From an uncultured Clostridia bacterium (lineage in GTDB: Bacteria > Bacillota > Clostridia > Oscillospirales > Acutalibacteraceae): a stretch of DNA of 64,000 nucleotides. The stretch's first letter is position 1, and the number at the start of each line of letters is the position of its first letter. The stretch lies in the NCBI GenBank assembly GCA_947589415.1, contig CANQBP010000002.1, forward strand, positions 97,848 through 161,847. The letters are read 5' to 3'. Below the pieces are notes generated by a model, which was not told the origin of the DNA, made no database searches, and worked only from the letters and a program-made list of their open reading frames with translations. A program made the translations under genes and the position numbers. Below, in pieces: positions 1-8,360 of this stretch.

Positions 1-947
1 ATGAGGGGGAGCTTAAAGCTGCGGTAGACAATGCCGTTGATGAGTATATTTTAAAAATCGGTGACGGCTCGGAAAGAAGCAACAGGTTCAACGCAATGTG
101 CGGAAAGATAAAAAGAAATTCCTTTAAGGTACTTATGAGAATGTGTGAGCAGTTCCGAAAAGATAAATTCCGTCCCGTGGATTTTGAAGTCAGAATAGGT
201 GACGGCAGCGAAAACGAAAACCCGATACCGTTTTATAATCTTGATATTCCCGGAGTCGGAAAGATTTTGGTAAACGGCATTGTGGACAGAATCGATACAG
301 CGGAAATAAACGGGAAAAAATATGTCAGAATAATAGATTACAAGACGGGAACGGATAAATTTGAATTTGATAATATAGCTAACGGGATAAACATACAGAT
401 GTTTATCTATCTCTCGGCAATACTCCGAAACGGTTCGGGAAGATACGGGGACGGAAAGGTACTTCTGCCTGCGGGAGTGCTTTATGTTCCGTCAACAACA
501 ATAACAGAAGAAGGCGAAGCGAACAGTAAAAGCGAAATTGAAAGAGCCGTAAAAGAACAGAACAAAGGGTTCAAAATGTCCGGACTTCTTATAGACAACG
601 AAGATGTGTTAAATAGTATGGAGGAAGGACTGAAAGGTGAATTTATTCCTGCGCAAAAAACAAAAACGTCAGGTGTTTACAGTAAATACAGCAGCATTGT
701 GTCGGAAGAGGAATTTGCAAAAATCCTTGACTATGTCGATGTATGCATCAAGGAAACGGGTATGGAGATTTATTCGGGAAATATAAATGCCATGCCGATA
801 AGGAAGGCTTGTGAATATTGTGACTATTCATCTGTATGCCGTTTTGAAAAAGGCAGCGCAGTGACCGATCTGCCAAAATACGGCAAGCAGAAATTACTGA
901 ATAAAATCAATGATTATTTTGGAAAGAGTGAGGAAGAACAGAAATGA
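1..947 (+). CDS. addB: AddB subunit of the AddAB helicase-nuclease, 3' part only
   Basis: C-terminal part of the AddB (RexB-class) subunit of the AddAB double-strand-break resection enzyme. The reading frame is open from the first bases of the window, so the start and the helicase-like N-terminal half lie outside. Visible are the RecB-family nuclease motif (GIVDRID, then IIDYKTG around position 340) and a terminal CEYC-x5-C cysteine cluster, which in known AddB proteins supplies three ligands of a [4Fe-4S] cluster; the fourth cysteine would lie upstream. The stop overlaps the addA start in an ATGA, so the two are translationally coupled, as expected for partners of one complex. Confidence 0.93.
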   Translation, partial: EGELKAAVDNAVDEYILKIGDGSERSNRFNAMCGKIKRNSFKVLMRMCEQFRKDKFRPVDFEVRIGDGSENENPIPFYNLDIPGVGKILVNGIVDRIDTAEINGKKYVRIIDYKTGTDKFEFDNIANGINIQMFIYLSAILRNGSGRYGDGKVLLPAGVLYVPSTTITEEGEANSKSEIERAVKEQNKGFKMSGLLIDNEDVLNSMEEGLKGEFIPAQKTKTSGVYSKYSSIVSEEEFAKILDYVDVCIKETGMEIYSGNINAMPIRKACEYCDYSSVCRFEKGSAVTDLPKYGKQKLLNKINDYFGKSEEEQK

Positions 948-3900
948 GTGAGAAAAAAACAGTTTTTAAACCTACGCCCGCTCAGGAAAATGCTATAAAT
1001 GCTTTCGGGGGAAGTATTGTAGTATCCGCCGCTGCCGGTTCGGGAAAAACAAGAGTGCTTGTTCAAAGAGTAATTAAGCTGCTTACGGGAGAAAATCCCG
1101 TATCTGCCGATAAAATGCTTATACTTACTTTTACAAATGCGGCGGCTGTCGAAATGAAAATGAGGATATCGCAGGAAATAGATCGTCTTATAACAGAAAA
1201 TCCGGACAACAATTTCTATCGCAGACAGCAGTTGTTACTTCCGAGTGCAGATATATGTACAATAGACAGTTTTTGCAGCAAGGTCGTAAGGGAAAATTTT
1301 TACAGACTCGGTGTCAGCAGGGATTACCGTATAGGAACGACTGCGGAGCTTTATGAATTGAGCAGAAAAATAATGTCCGATATCATCGAGGAATATTATA
1401 CGCCTCCCGAAACAGGCTGTGAAAATTATGAGGAAAAACTTGAAAGACACAAAAACTTTAATTCCTTAAGTATGCTGTTGTCCGGCCCGAAATTGGATAA
1501 CGCTCTTGAGTCAAATCTTCTTAAAGTATATAACAAATATACCGCTCAGGTTTTTCCGGAAAAATGGATAAAATTCTGTGCGGAACAATATAATCCCGAA
1601 ACGGCAAAAAACGGTAAATGTATATCTGTGCTTTTTGATATGATCGGGCCTGTACTGGTCAGCCTTAGAGATTGTTACAACCGTGCCGCAGAATTTTACG
1701 GGGCAGTGGAAGAACAGAGGGATAGTGCGAAAAAATCAATTCTGACCGCACTTGAAATGTATGATTATTATGAAGCCTTTCTTGAAAATACAGAGGAGCT
1801 GTACAGAGGAGGAACAGATAATTATTTTGCGATTTCTAAACAGGTATCGGAATTTAAGAAAAGTACCGTGAACTGCGGCAATACTAAAAACGTGGATATA
1901 AAAGCGGCTGCCTCCCTGCTTAACTCATTCGGTAATTTAGTCCAAAATGAGCTGAGAGTTTATGCCTGCTGTACGGAAGAGGATTTCAGAGAAAGCAATG
2001 AAAGACTGTATCCCGTAATGAAATGTTTGGGCGAGTTTTTGCAAAAGTTCGGTCAAAGGTATTTCGAGGCAAAGCAGGAGAGAAAAATACTTGATTTTCA
2101 TGATCTCGAAAGCCTTGTCGTAAAACTGCTTTACAGATATGACGAGGAAAGTGACGACTATGTCATTACCGATTTTGCAAGGGAAACAGCCGAAAAATAC
2201 GAGCATATAATGGTTGACGAATATCAGGATACAAATGATATCCAAGAAAGCATATTTAAGGCTATATCAAGAAACGAAGAAAATTTATTCGTAGTTGGTG
2301 ACGTGAAACAAAGTATTTACCGTTTCCGAGAGGCAAACCCGGCTTTGTTTCAGAAAAAATGCAGGAACAGTAATTATTATGATGCCGATAATCCGCTTTT
2401 CCCCGCACTTGTAGTGCTTGACAGCAATTTCAGAAGCAGAAAGGGTATTATAGACAGCGTTAATTACATATTCGGACTTTTGATGTCTGAAAAATCCGGT
2501 GAAATCGAATATGATAAAAACCATAGGCTCAATACGGGAATTGAGGATCACGGGGAAACAATGCCGGCAGTAGAACTTCATATCATTGAACACAAAAGTC
2601 AGTCGTCCGAAGAAACATACGATGATGAATTTGAAGATGAAGACCGTGAGGAACAGGCTAAGGAGAAAACCGAAGCTGTTTACTGCGCAAACCTCATAAA
2701 AGACATTACGGAAAGAGGAGATACCGTATATGATCCGAAATTAGGCGGACAGCGCAAAATAACATACGGTGATATCTGCATACTTATGCGCGGCGTAAAG
2801 AACACGGCGCACGTTTATTCCGCCGAACTTGAAAAATGCGGAATACCGGCATATACGAATACCGAGTTTGACCTGTTGGAAAGATATGAGGTAAAAGCGG
2901 CATTATCATATCTCAAGATACTTAATAATCCGCTGTCCGATATTGATATGGTTGCAGCCATGATGTGCCCCGTGTTCGGTTTTACCCCCGATGAGCTTGC
3001 GCTGATTAAGAGTGTAAAGTCTAAATACTATTACGGAAAGCTGCTGAAAATAATAAACTTAGGCACGGATAATTCGGATAACGGCGAAGAAAACGACTAT
3101 GCCGACATCGGTGAGGAACTTATAGAAAAATGCAGGAATTTTACGGATACGATGAAAAAATTCAGAGATCTTTCCGTTGCTGTTCCGACTGACAGATTAC
3201 TTCGTGAATTTTTTGAGGACACGGGATTTATAGCTGTTATGAATGCCATGCCCGACGGAAATTTCCGAGTGCAAAATTTGAGAAAGCTCATGAATTTCAT
3301 TTCCGAATACGAAAACAGTATTGCGGGGGGATTGATGGGATTTGTACGTCATGTAAAGTATCTTGAGGAAACGCAAAGCGGCATAAAGGTATCGGACAAT
3401 ACCCCCGTAAATGCCGTAAGAATTATGACCATACACCGCTCAAAGGGATTGGAATTTCCCGTATGCATACTTGCGGGAATGCAAAGCAAAGAAAAATCGG
3501 ATAAGGAAAAAATAAATTATCATAGTGAGTTAGGTATGGGCATGATGCTGACAGATACCGAAAACTTTTTGAAATTCAATACGCTGCAAAACAAAGCGGT
3601 TGAAACGGCAGGAAAGTTTGAAAGAAAAAGTGAACTGCTAAGGCTTCTTTATGTTGCGCTTACACGACCGAAGGACAGACTTATAATGCTGTCTACGGTA
3701 AAAGTAAAGACGGAAGATGACGGTAAAGCACCGAATGAAAAAGAGGGGTATTACAGATATATAAACAGATTGGCACAAAAAATAATCTATGATGAAAAAA
3801 CAGGACATATATTGCCCGATGTTGTAATGAGTTGTGAAACATTGTCGGATTGGGTCGTTATGTGTGCGCTGCTTAACGGCAAAATGACAGAACTGAGAAA

Positions 3901-4759
3901 TGATGCCGGCGTTAATGTATGTGATGCAGGTATCTCCGGTCAATGTGCGATAGAACTTCCGTCACTTGAATGTGGGGCGGAATGGAAATACGTCCATGCC
4001 GAAAATGTCGAAAGAAATATAAAACAGCCCGTGTCGGTAACAAATGATAAAACGGATATGGAGCTTGAAAAATTCCTGCAAAAGCGTTTTTCGGAAAATA
4101 AAAACGACATTAGCACAATGATACCGTCAAAAGTATCCGCTTCAATGCTTGCTCACAAGAATACGGAAATAATTTTTGCAGCATCGTCAACCCCGTCTTT
4201 TGTAAATAAAACAAAGGTATCTCCCACGGAAAGGGGAACTGCAACTCATGCATTCCTGCAATATGCCGATATAAATATGCTTTACAAAGAAATTTCGGAA
4301 ACGGGAGCTTTTGAAAATTCAAAAGCGGCGGTAGAAAAACAAAAGCTGATGTCAAAGGAGCAGATTGCACTTATATCCGATGATGACATAATTGCTTTTT
4401 CCGAAAATATACTTTTTAAGCGAATGGTAAATGCCGAAAGACTTTACAGGGAATATCGCTTTACGGTCAGCATACCTGCCGAATTGGTTCTTAAACAACA
4501 AGAGGTTGTTTACGATAAGAGTGCGGAGGGGATAAAATCCATACTTCAGGGTGCTGTTGACTGTATAATAGAGGAAGCGGACGGACTTGTAATTGTTGAT
4601 TATAAGACCGATAACGTTAAAGACCCGCAAAAGCTGAAGGATATGTACGGAATACAGTTGGAGCTTTATAAAGAGGCGGCAAATCAGATTTTTGACAAAC
4701 CTGTCAAAGAATGTTATATCTATTCATTACATTGCGGCTGTGAGATAAGCGTCAAATGA
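944..4759 (+). CDS. addA: AddA helicase-nuclease subunit
   Basis: ATP-dependent UvrD/SF1 helicase with a C-terminal RecB-type nuclease, partner of AddB in repair of double-strand breaks and Chi-regulated resection. The 1271-residue length is close to that of other AddA proteins. Walker A AAAGSGKT lies at residues 29-36, the Walker B/motif II VDEYQDT near 425, and the late helicase motif TIHRSKGLEFP near 830. The nuclease motif GLVIVDYKTDN lies close to the C-terminus. The start codon overlaps the addB stop. No frameshift or missing motif was seen. Confidence 0.97.
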   Translation: MSEKKTVFKPTPAQENAINAFGGSIVVSAAAGSGKTRVLVQRVIKLLTGENPVSADKMLILTFTNAAAVEMKMRISQEIDRLITENPDNNFYRRQQLLLPSADICTIDSFCSKVVRENFYRLGVSRDYRIGTTAELYELSRKIMSDIIEEYYTPPETGCENYEEKLERHKNFNSLSMLLSGPKLDNALESNLLKVYNKYTAQVFPEKWIKFCAEQYNPETAKNGKCISVLFDMIGPVLVSLRDCYNRAAEFYGAVEEQRDSAKKSILTALEMYDYYEAFLENTEELYRGGTDNYFAISKQVSEFKKSTVNCGNTKNVDIKAAASLLNSFGNLVQNELRVYACCTEEDFRESNERLYPVMKCLGEFLQKFGQRYFEAKQERKILDFHDLESLVVKLLYRYDEESDDYVITDFARETAEKYEHIMVDEYQDTNDIQESIFKAISRNEENLFVVGDVKQSIYRFREANPALFQKKCRNSNYYDADNPLFPALVVLDSNFRSRKGIIDSVNYIFGLLMSEKSGEIEYDKNHRLNTGIEDHGETMPAVELHIIEHKSQSSEETYDDEFEDEDREEQAKEKTEAVYCANLIKDITERGDTVYDPKLGGQRKITYGDICILMRGVKNTAHVYSAELEKCGIPAYTNTEFDLLERYEVKAALSYLKILNNPLSDIDMVAAMMCPVFGFTPDELALIKSVKSKYYYGKLLKIINLGTDNSDNGEENDYADIGEELIEKCRNFTDTMKKFRDLSVAVPTDRLLREFFEDTGFIAVMNAMPDGNFRVQNLRKLMNFISEYENSIAGGLMGFVRHVKYLEETQSGIKVSDNTPVNAVRIMTIHRSKGLEFPVCILAGMQSKEKSDKEKINYHSELGMGMMLTDTENFLKFNTLQNKAVETAGKFERKSELLRLLYVALTRPKDRLIMLSTVKVKTEDDGKAPNEKEGYYRYINRLAQKIIYDEKTGHILPDVVMSCETLSDWVVMCALLNGKMTELRNDAGVNVCDAGISGQCAIELPSLECGAEWKYVHAENVERNIKQPVSVTNDKTDMELEKFLQKRFSENKNDISTMIPSKVSASMLAHKNTEIIFAASSTPSFVNKTKVSPTERGTATHAFLQYADINMLYKEISETGAFENSKAAVEKQKLMSKEQIALISDDDIIAFSENILFKRMVNAERLYREYRFTVSIPAELVLKQQEVVYDKSAEGIKSILQGAVDCIIEEADGLVIVDYKTDNVKDPQKLKDMYGIQLELYKEAANQIFDKPVKECYIYSLHCGCEISVK

Positions 4760-4832
4760 GCATGGAATGAAAATTCATACATCACACCATACAAGCATAA
4801 TATATAACAGCAGAAACTGTGGGGGTGATGTT

Positions 4833-5396
4833 ATGTTGGCGGTATCGGCAGCGATGATCGGGGCTGCTCTCGCTATGGACGCCTTTGCCGTATCGTTTGT
4901 ATGCGGTTCTTCGGACAGAACAAAGCGGTTGAGATGTGCCGTTATTACGGCTGCGGTATTCGGAATATTCCAAATGGTCATGCCGATACTCGGTTGGAGT
5001 GTCGGAAAGGTCGGAAGCAGGGCAATAGAGGGTTTTGACCATATCATAGCTTTTGGAATACTTGTTTTTCTCGGAATAAAAATGATTATAGACAGCTTTG
5101 GCGATATTGTAAGCAGGACCTCGACTGCATTTGATTTCCGCTCACTTACGGTAATGGCTCTTGCAACAAGTATTGATGCCCTTACCGTGGGAATAGTACT
5201 CCCGTCTGCTGTCGGAGCGGAGAGCTTCGGGTCGCTTATTACTGCCGTGTCAATTATCGGCGGAGTGACTTTCCTGCTGTGTCTTGTCGGTTATCAGCTC
5301 GGCAGACGTATAAGTACGTTAAAGCCTAAGGCGGCGCAGATAATAGGCGGAGCTGTGCTTATACTGCTCGGTGTTAAATCCCTTATAACGGGTTAG
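4833..5396 (+). CDS. mntP: MntP-family manganese efflux membrane protein
   Basis: Small polytopic membrane protein of the MntP (UPF0059) family, which exports Mn2+. Both halves carry the family's acidic signature inside helices: AMDAFAVS near the N-terminus and ATSIDALTVGI in the second half, an internal-duplication pattern typical of MntP. About six hydrophobic segments can be seen. I take ATG 4833 as the start because GGGGGTGAT lies just upstream and the result (187 aa) fits the family; an upstream in-frame ATG at 4767 would add a non-conserved, non-hydrophobic leader. The 73-base gap after addA is too short for a yybP-ykoY manganese riboswitch. The related sporulation protein YtaF is an alternative, but the motifs fit MntP. 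Confidence 0.85.
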   Translation: MLAVSAAMIGAALAMDAFAVSFVCGSSDRTKRLRCAVITAAVFGIFQMVMPILGWSVGKVGSRAIEGFDHIIAFGILVFLGIKMIIDSFGDIVSRTSTAFDFRSLTVMALATSIDALTVGIVLPSAVGAESFGSLITAVSIIGGVTFLLCLVGYQLGRRISTLKPKAAQIIGGAVLILLGVKSLITG

Positions 5397-5397
5397 C

Positions 5398-5441
5398 AAA
5401 AAAATCATCTCTGTATATTATGGTACAGGGGTGGTTTTTTT
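5398..5441 (+). terminator. Hairpin terminator after mntP, overlapping the yunB ribosome site
   Basis: Arms 5398-5415 and 5424-5441 pair along 18 positions (three G-U pairs) around an 8-base loop, and the 3' arm ends in seven Ts. The likely yunB SD (GGGGTGG) lies in the 3' arm, so the same structure may both end mntP transcripts and mask yunB translation. Confidence 0.65.
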
Positions 5442-5442
5442 G

Positions 5443-6087
5443 TTGATCAGAAATACGGGCAGGAGAAAAAGCAAATTCCCTAAGATTATATTTGCCGCAC
5501 TTGCGGTTATACTGCTTACTGTGATTTTTCTTGAGATCCGTCTTAAACCCGTTATACGCTCTGTGGCATCAATACAGGCGAAGAGCTTTGCCGTACTTAC
5601 GATAAACGAAACCGTGACGGATATTCTTGAGGAAATGAATTTGAGCGGGGAGGAACTCGAAACCGTCACGACATCATCTGACGGAACGGTAGCCTCGATA
5701 AGTACGAATACGGCGACCGCAAACAAACTTAAAAACCTTATCACGGTACGCACACAAAATGCGCTGTCTAACATACAAAGCAAAAGAATTGACGTTCCTT
5801 TGGGTACAATCATCGGCGGAGAACTTTTTAACGGTATCGGTCCCGCAATTCCCGTGTATATATCAATGTCGGGTACAATAAACAGTGATTTTGAGGAGAA
5901 GTTTGAAAGCGGGGGGATAAATCAGACGGTACATAAGCTGTCGGTAAAAATAAGTGCGGAAATAAATATAATAATGCCCATGAATTCATGTACGGAAAGA
6001 GCGGAAACCGCCATGCTTGTGGGGGAAACCGTGATAGTGGGCAAAACCCCCGACGGAATTTTACTGAACGGACAGGAACAATCGTGA
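5443..6087 (+). CDS. yunB: Sporulation protein YunB
   Basis: Homologue of Bacillus YunB, a mother-cell sporulation protein of unknown biochemical role needed for proper spore formation. A hydrophobic segment near residues 17-31 anchors the N-terminus; the rest is predicted extracytoplasmic. The family's hallmark region is clear: PLGTIIGGELFNGIGP followed by an amphipathic beta-rich stretch ending in INIIMP. Start choice is uncertain: GTG 5431, TTG 5440 and TTG 5443 are in frame; GGGGTGG (5428-5434) sits best for TTG 5443. It lies between mntP and miaB on the same strand. Confidence 0.82.
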   Translation: MIRNTGRRKSKFPKIIFAALAVILLTVIFLEIRLKPVIRSVASIQAKSFAVLTINETVTDILEEMNLSGEELETVTTSSDGTVASISTNTATANKLKNLITVRTQNALSNIQSKRIDVPLGTIIGGELFNGIGPAIPVYISMSGTINSDFEEKFESGGINQTVHKLSVKISAEINIIMPMNSCTERAETAMLVGETVIVGKTPDGILLNGQEQS

Positions 6088-6105
6088 ATTTGACGTCAAT
6101 ATTGC

Positions 6106-6134
6106 TTGAACGGGACAATAAAATATGTTATCAT
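6106..6134 (+). promoter_or_regulatory. Predicted sigma-A promoter for miaB
   Basis: TTGAAC (6106-6111), 17-base spacer, TATCAT (6129-6134) with an extended TG two bases before the -10. It lies in the yunB-miaB gap, 42 bases before the miaB start. Confidence 0.5.
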
Positions 6135-6175
6135 AGGCTTGTTGAAAATATGATTTGTATTATGGGGGTAAAGAT

Positions 6176-7582
6176 GTGGAAAATCTTAATATAACGGAAG
6201 AAATGCCTGAAATACAGGCACAATATACGGAAATACTCAAGGACATACTTTATATGAGAGCAGGAAATAAACAGCCGTGCGGATATGTGCGCACATACGG
6301 TTGTCAGCAAAATGTTGCGGACAGCGAGAAAATTAAGGGAATGCTTGAAAAAATGGGCTGTCTTATAACAGAAGAACCGGAAAGTGCGGATATAATAATA
6401 TTCAACACGTGTGCGGTTCGTGAACACGCCGAGGACAGAGTATTCGGAAATGTCGGTGCGCTCAAGACTTTGAAAAAGAAAAAACCGTCCTTACTTATAG
6501 GTCTTTGCGGCTGTATGATGGAGCAGGAGCGTATCGCAGACAGGATATACAAGAGCTATCCGTATGTGGGTCTTGTTTTCGGAACTCATGTCATACACAA
6601 ATTTCCCGAACTTGTTTATAATGCCGTGACAAGCGGGAAAAGGCTTATTGAAAGAGGAAATGATGACGGGAAAATTTATGAGGGACTTCCTGTTCATAGG
6701 GACGGCAGTTTCAAGGGCTGGCTTTCAATTATGTACGGTTGTGATAATTTCTGCTCATACTGTATCGTACCCTATGTAAGAGGCAGAGAAAGAAGCCGAC
6801 GTCCCGATGTAATTATTGACGAGGCAAAAGCTATGGTAGAGGCAGGATATAAGGATATAACCCTGCTCGGTCAAAATGTAAATTCCTACGGAAAGGGACT
6901 TGCGGAGAAAACCGATTTTTCGGAGCTTTTGAAAAATGTTGCAAATATTGATGGGGATTTCTGGGTACGCTTTATGACCTCTCACCCGAAAGATGCATCG
7001 AAAAAACTTATTGATGTAATTGCAGAAAATGATAAAATCTGCAATCACCTGCATCTCCCGTTTCAATGCGGGAGCAATAGGGTGCTTGACAAAATGAACC
7101 GCCGATATACAAGAGAAAAATATCTTGAAATAGCTGATTACGCAAAAAGAAAAATTCCCGATCTGTCTTTGACAAGCGATGTTATCGTCGGATTTCCGGG
7201 GGAAACATATGAAGAATTTCAGGAAACCCTTGACCTTATAAGAGAAGTTAAATTTACATCGTTGTTTACATTTATCTATTCACCCCGTCCCGGAACACCT
7301 GCCGCAAAACTTGACGACCCCTATACGCATGAAGAAAAGGCAAAAAGAATGTCAGAACTTCTAAAGGTGCAGGAGGAGATTGCCGCCGAAAGATGTGCAG
7401 GAATGGTCGGAAAAACCTACCGTGTTCTTGTTGAGGAGCAGGCAAGGGAGGGAGTACTTAATGCGAGGACACAAAACAATATTGTTGTTGAGCTTAATGC
7501 ATCGGAAGAGCTTATCGGTACTTTTCAATATGCCGAAATAACAGAGGCAAGAAATTGGATACTTAGGGGCAGAATTGTGTGA
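6176..7582 (+). CDS. miaB: tRNA-2-methylthio-N6-dimethylallyladenosine synthase MiaB
   Basis: Radical-SAM methylthiotransferase that converts i6A37 to ms2i6A37 in tRNAs reading UNN codons. The N-terminal UPF0004 domain holds the three cysteines of the auxiliary Fe-S cluster (TYGCQQN, NTCAVREHAE, LCGCMMEQ). The radical-SAM CxxxCxxC lies in CDNFCSYC near residue 189, followed by VPYVRGRERSR, and a TRAM domain ends the protein. I choose GTG 6176 because GGGGGT (6164-6169) is placed correctly for it; an in-frame TTG at 6155 would put the SD inside the gene. The position upstream of a YlbF/YmcA-family gene and mutSL resembles the Bacillus miaB-ymcA-cotE-mutS-mutL order. Confidence 0.95.
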   Translation: MENLNITEEMPEIQAQYTEILKDILYMRAGNKQPCGYVRTYGCQQNVADSEKIKGMLEKMGCLITEEPESADIIIFNTCAVREHAEDRVFGNVGALKTLKKKKPSLLIGLCGCMMEQERIADRIYKSYPYVGLVFGTHVIHKFPELVYNAVTSGKRLIERGNDDGKIYEGLPVHRDGSFKGWLSIMYGCDNFCSYCIVPYVRGRERSRRPDVIIDEAKAMVEAGYKDITLLGQNVNSYGKGLAEKTDFSELLKNVANIDGDFWVRFMTSHPKDASKKLIDVIAENDKICNHLHLPFQCGSNRVLDKMNRRYTREKYLEIADYAKRKIPDLSLTSDVIVGFPGETYEEFQETLDLIREVKFTSLFTFIYSPRPGTPAAKLDDPYTHEEKAKRMSELLKVQEEIAAERCAGMVGKTYRVLVEEQAREGVLNARTQNNIVVELNASEELIGTFQYAEITEARNWILRGRIV

Positions 7583-7695
7583 ATATAAACGTATGACATC
7601 AGCGCTTTTTTAAAAAATGCTTTACAGTAAATATTGTACGGGGTGCGGTACGAATGTGCATATCCGTGGTTTGTGACGGTATATCATATATTGGT

Positions 7696-7724
7696 TTGAC
7701 AACGCCCCTTGAATTTGATAAAAT
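7696..7724 (+). promoter_or_regulatory. Predicted sigma-A promoter for the YlbF/YmcA-family gene
   Basis: TTGACA (7696-7701), exactly 17 bases, then TAAAAT (7719-7724). It lies 46 bases before the gene start and could also drive mutS and mutL downstream. Confidence 0.7.
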
Positions 7725-7770
7725 ACTATTGGTTATGATATAAAAAATGAATGAGAAAAAGGAGAGCATT

Positions 7771-8190
7771 ATGGAAAATAAAGATATTATTGAAATGGCA
7801 AGAGAACTCGGCAGACAGCTTCAAAGGGAAGATGCTTATATAAAATTTAATATGGCAAGACAGGCGGCTGACGAGAACAAAGAGCTGCAAAAGCTGATTT
7901 CGGAGTTCAGCGCAATACGTGCCGAGATGTCCGAAATGACATCAATGCCCGATGAGGAGCGTGACCCCGATGCAGCGAAAAAGCTGGGGGAGGATATGAA
8001 AAAGGTTTATGCGGAAATTATGTCCAATGAATGTATGATAAATTATAATGCCGCTAAAGATGACTTTGATGCGGTAATGAACAGAGTTTCCGCAATAATA
8101 AGTAAATCGGCCGATGGTGAAGATCCCGATACCGCTGATTATACACCGTCGTGCAGCGGAAGTTGTGCAACCTGCGGCGGCTGCGGCTGA
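7771..8190 (+). CDS. YlbF/YmcA (Com_YlbF) family protein with a cysteine-rich tail
   Basis: All-helical protein of the Com_YlbF family (139 aa). In Bacillus, YlbF, YmcA and YaaT form an Fe-S-containing complex that affects RNase Y-dependent mRNA maturation, competence, biofilm and sporulation. The place between miaB and mutS suggests the YmcA (RicA) member rather than YlbF. The C-terminus ends in C-x3-C-x2-C-x2-C (CSGSCATCGGCG), a plausible metal or cluster-binding tail. ATG 7771 is preferred over ATG 7747 because AAAGGAGAG lies directly before it. Confidence 0.75.
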   Translation: MENKDIIEMARELGRQLQREDAYIKFNMARQAADENKELQKLISEFSAIRAEMSEMTSMPDEERDPDAAKKLGEDMKKVYAEIMSNECMINYNAAKDDFDAVMNRVSAIISKSADGEDPDTADYTPSCSGSCATCGGCG

Positions 8191-8360
8191 TATTATAAAA
8201 AATGAACGATTTACAAAATTTACGAAGTGAACCGATAAACGGCAGATACGCACTGAAAGTCTGTTCTTTTTATCGGTAAAACGGATAGAATGTTATACGC
8301 TGAAAAACTCATTTACCTGTGCAAAATTGCATTTGAGCCGAATGGGTCAGTACAAGGACG

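Noticed and set aside
4760..4832. Manganese (yybP-ykoY) riboswitch before mntP
   Set aside because: Only 73 bases, with no matching stems or conserved loop.
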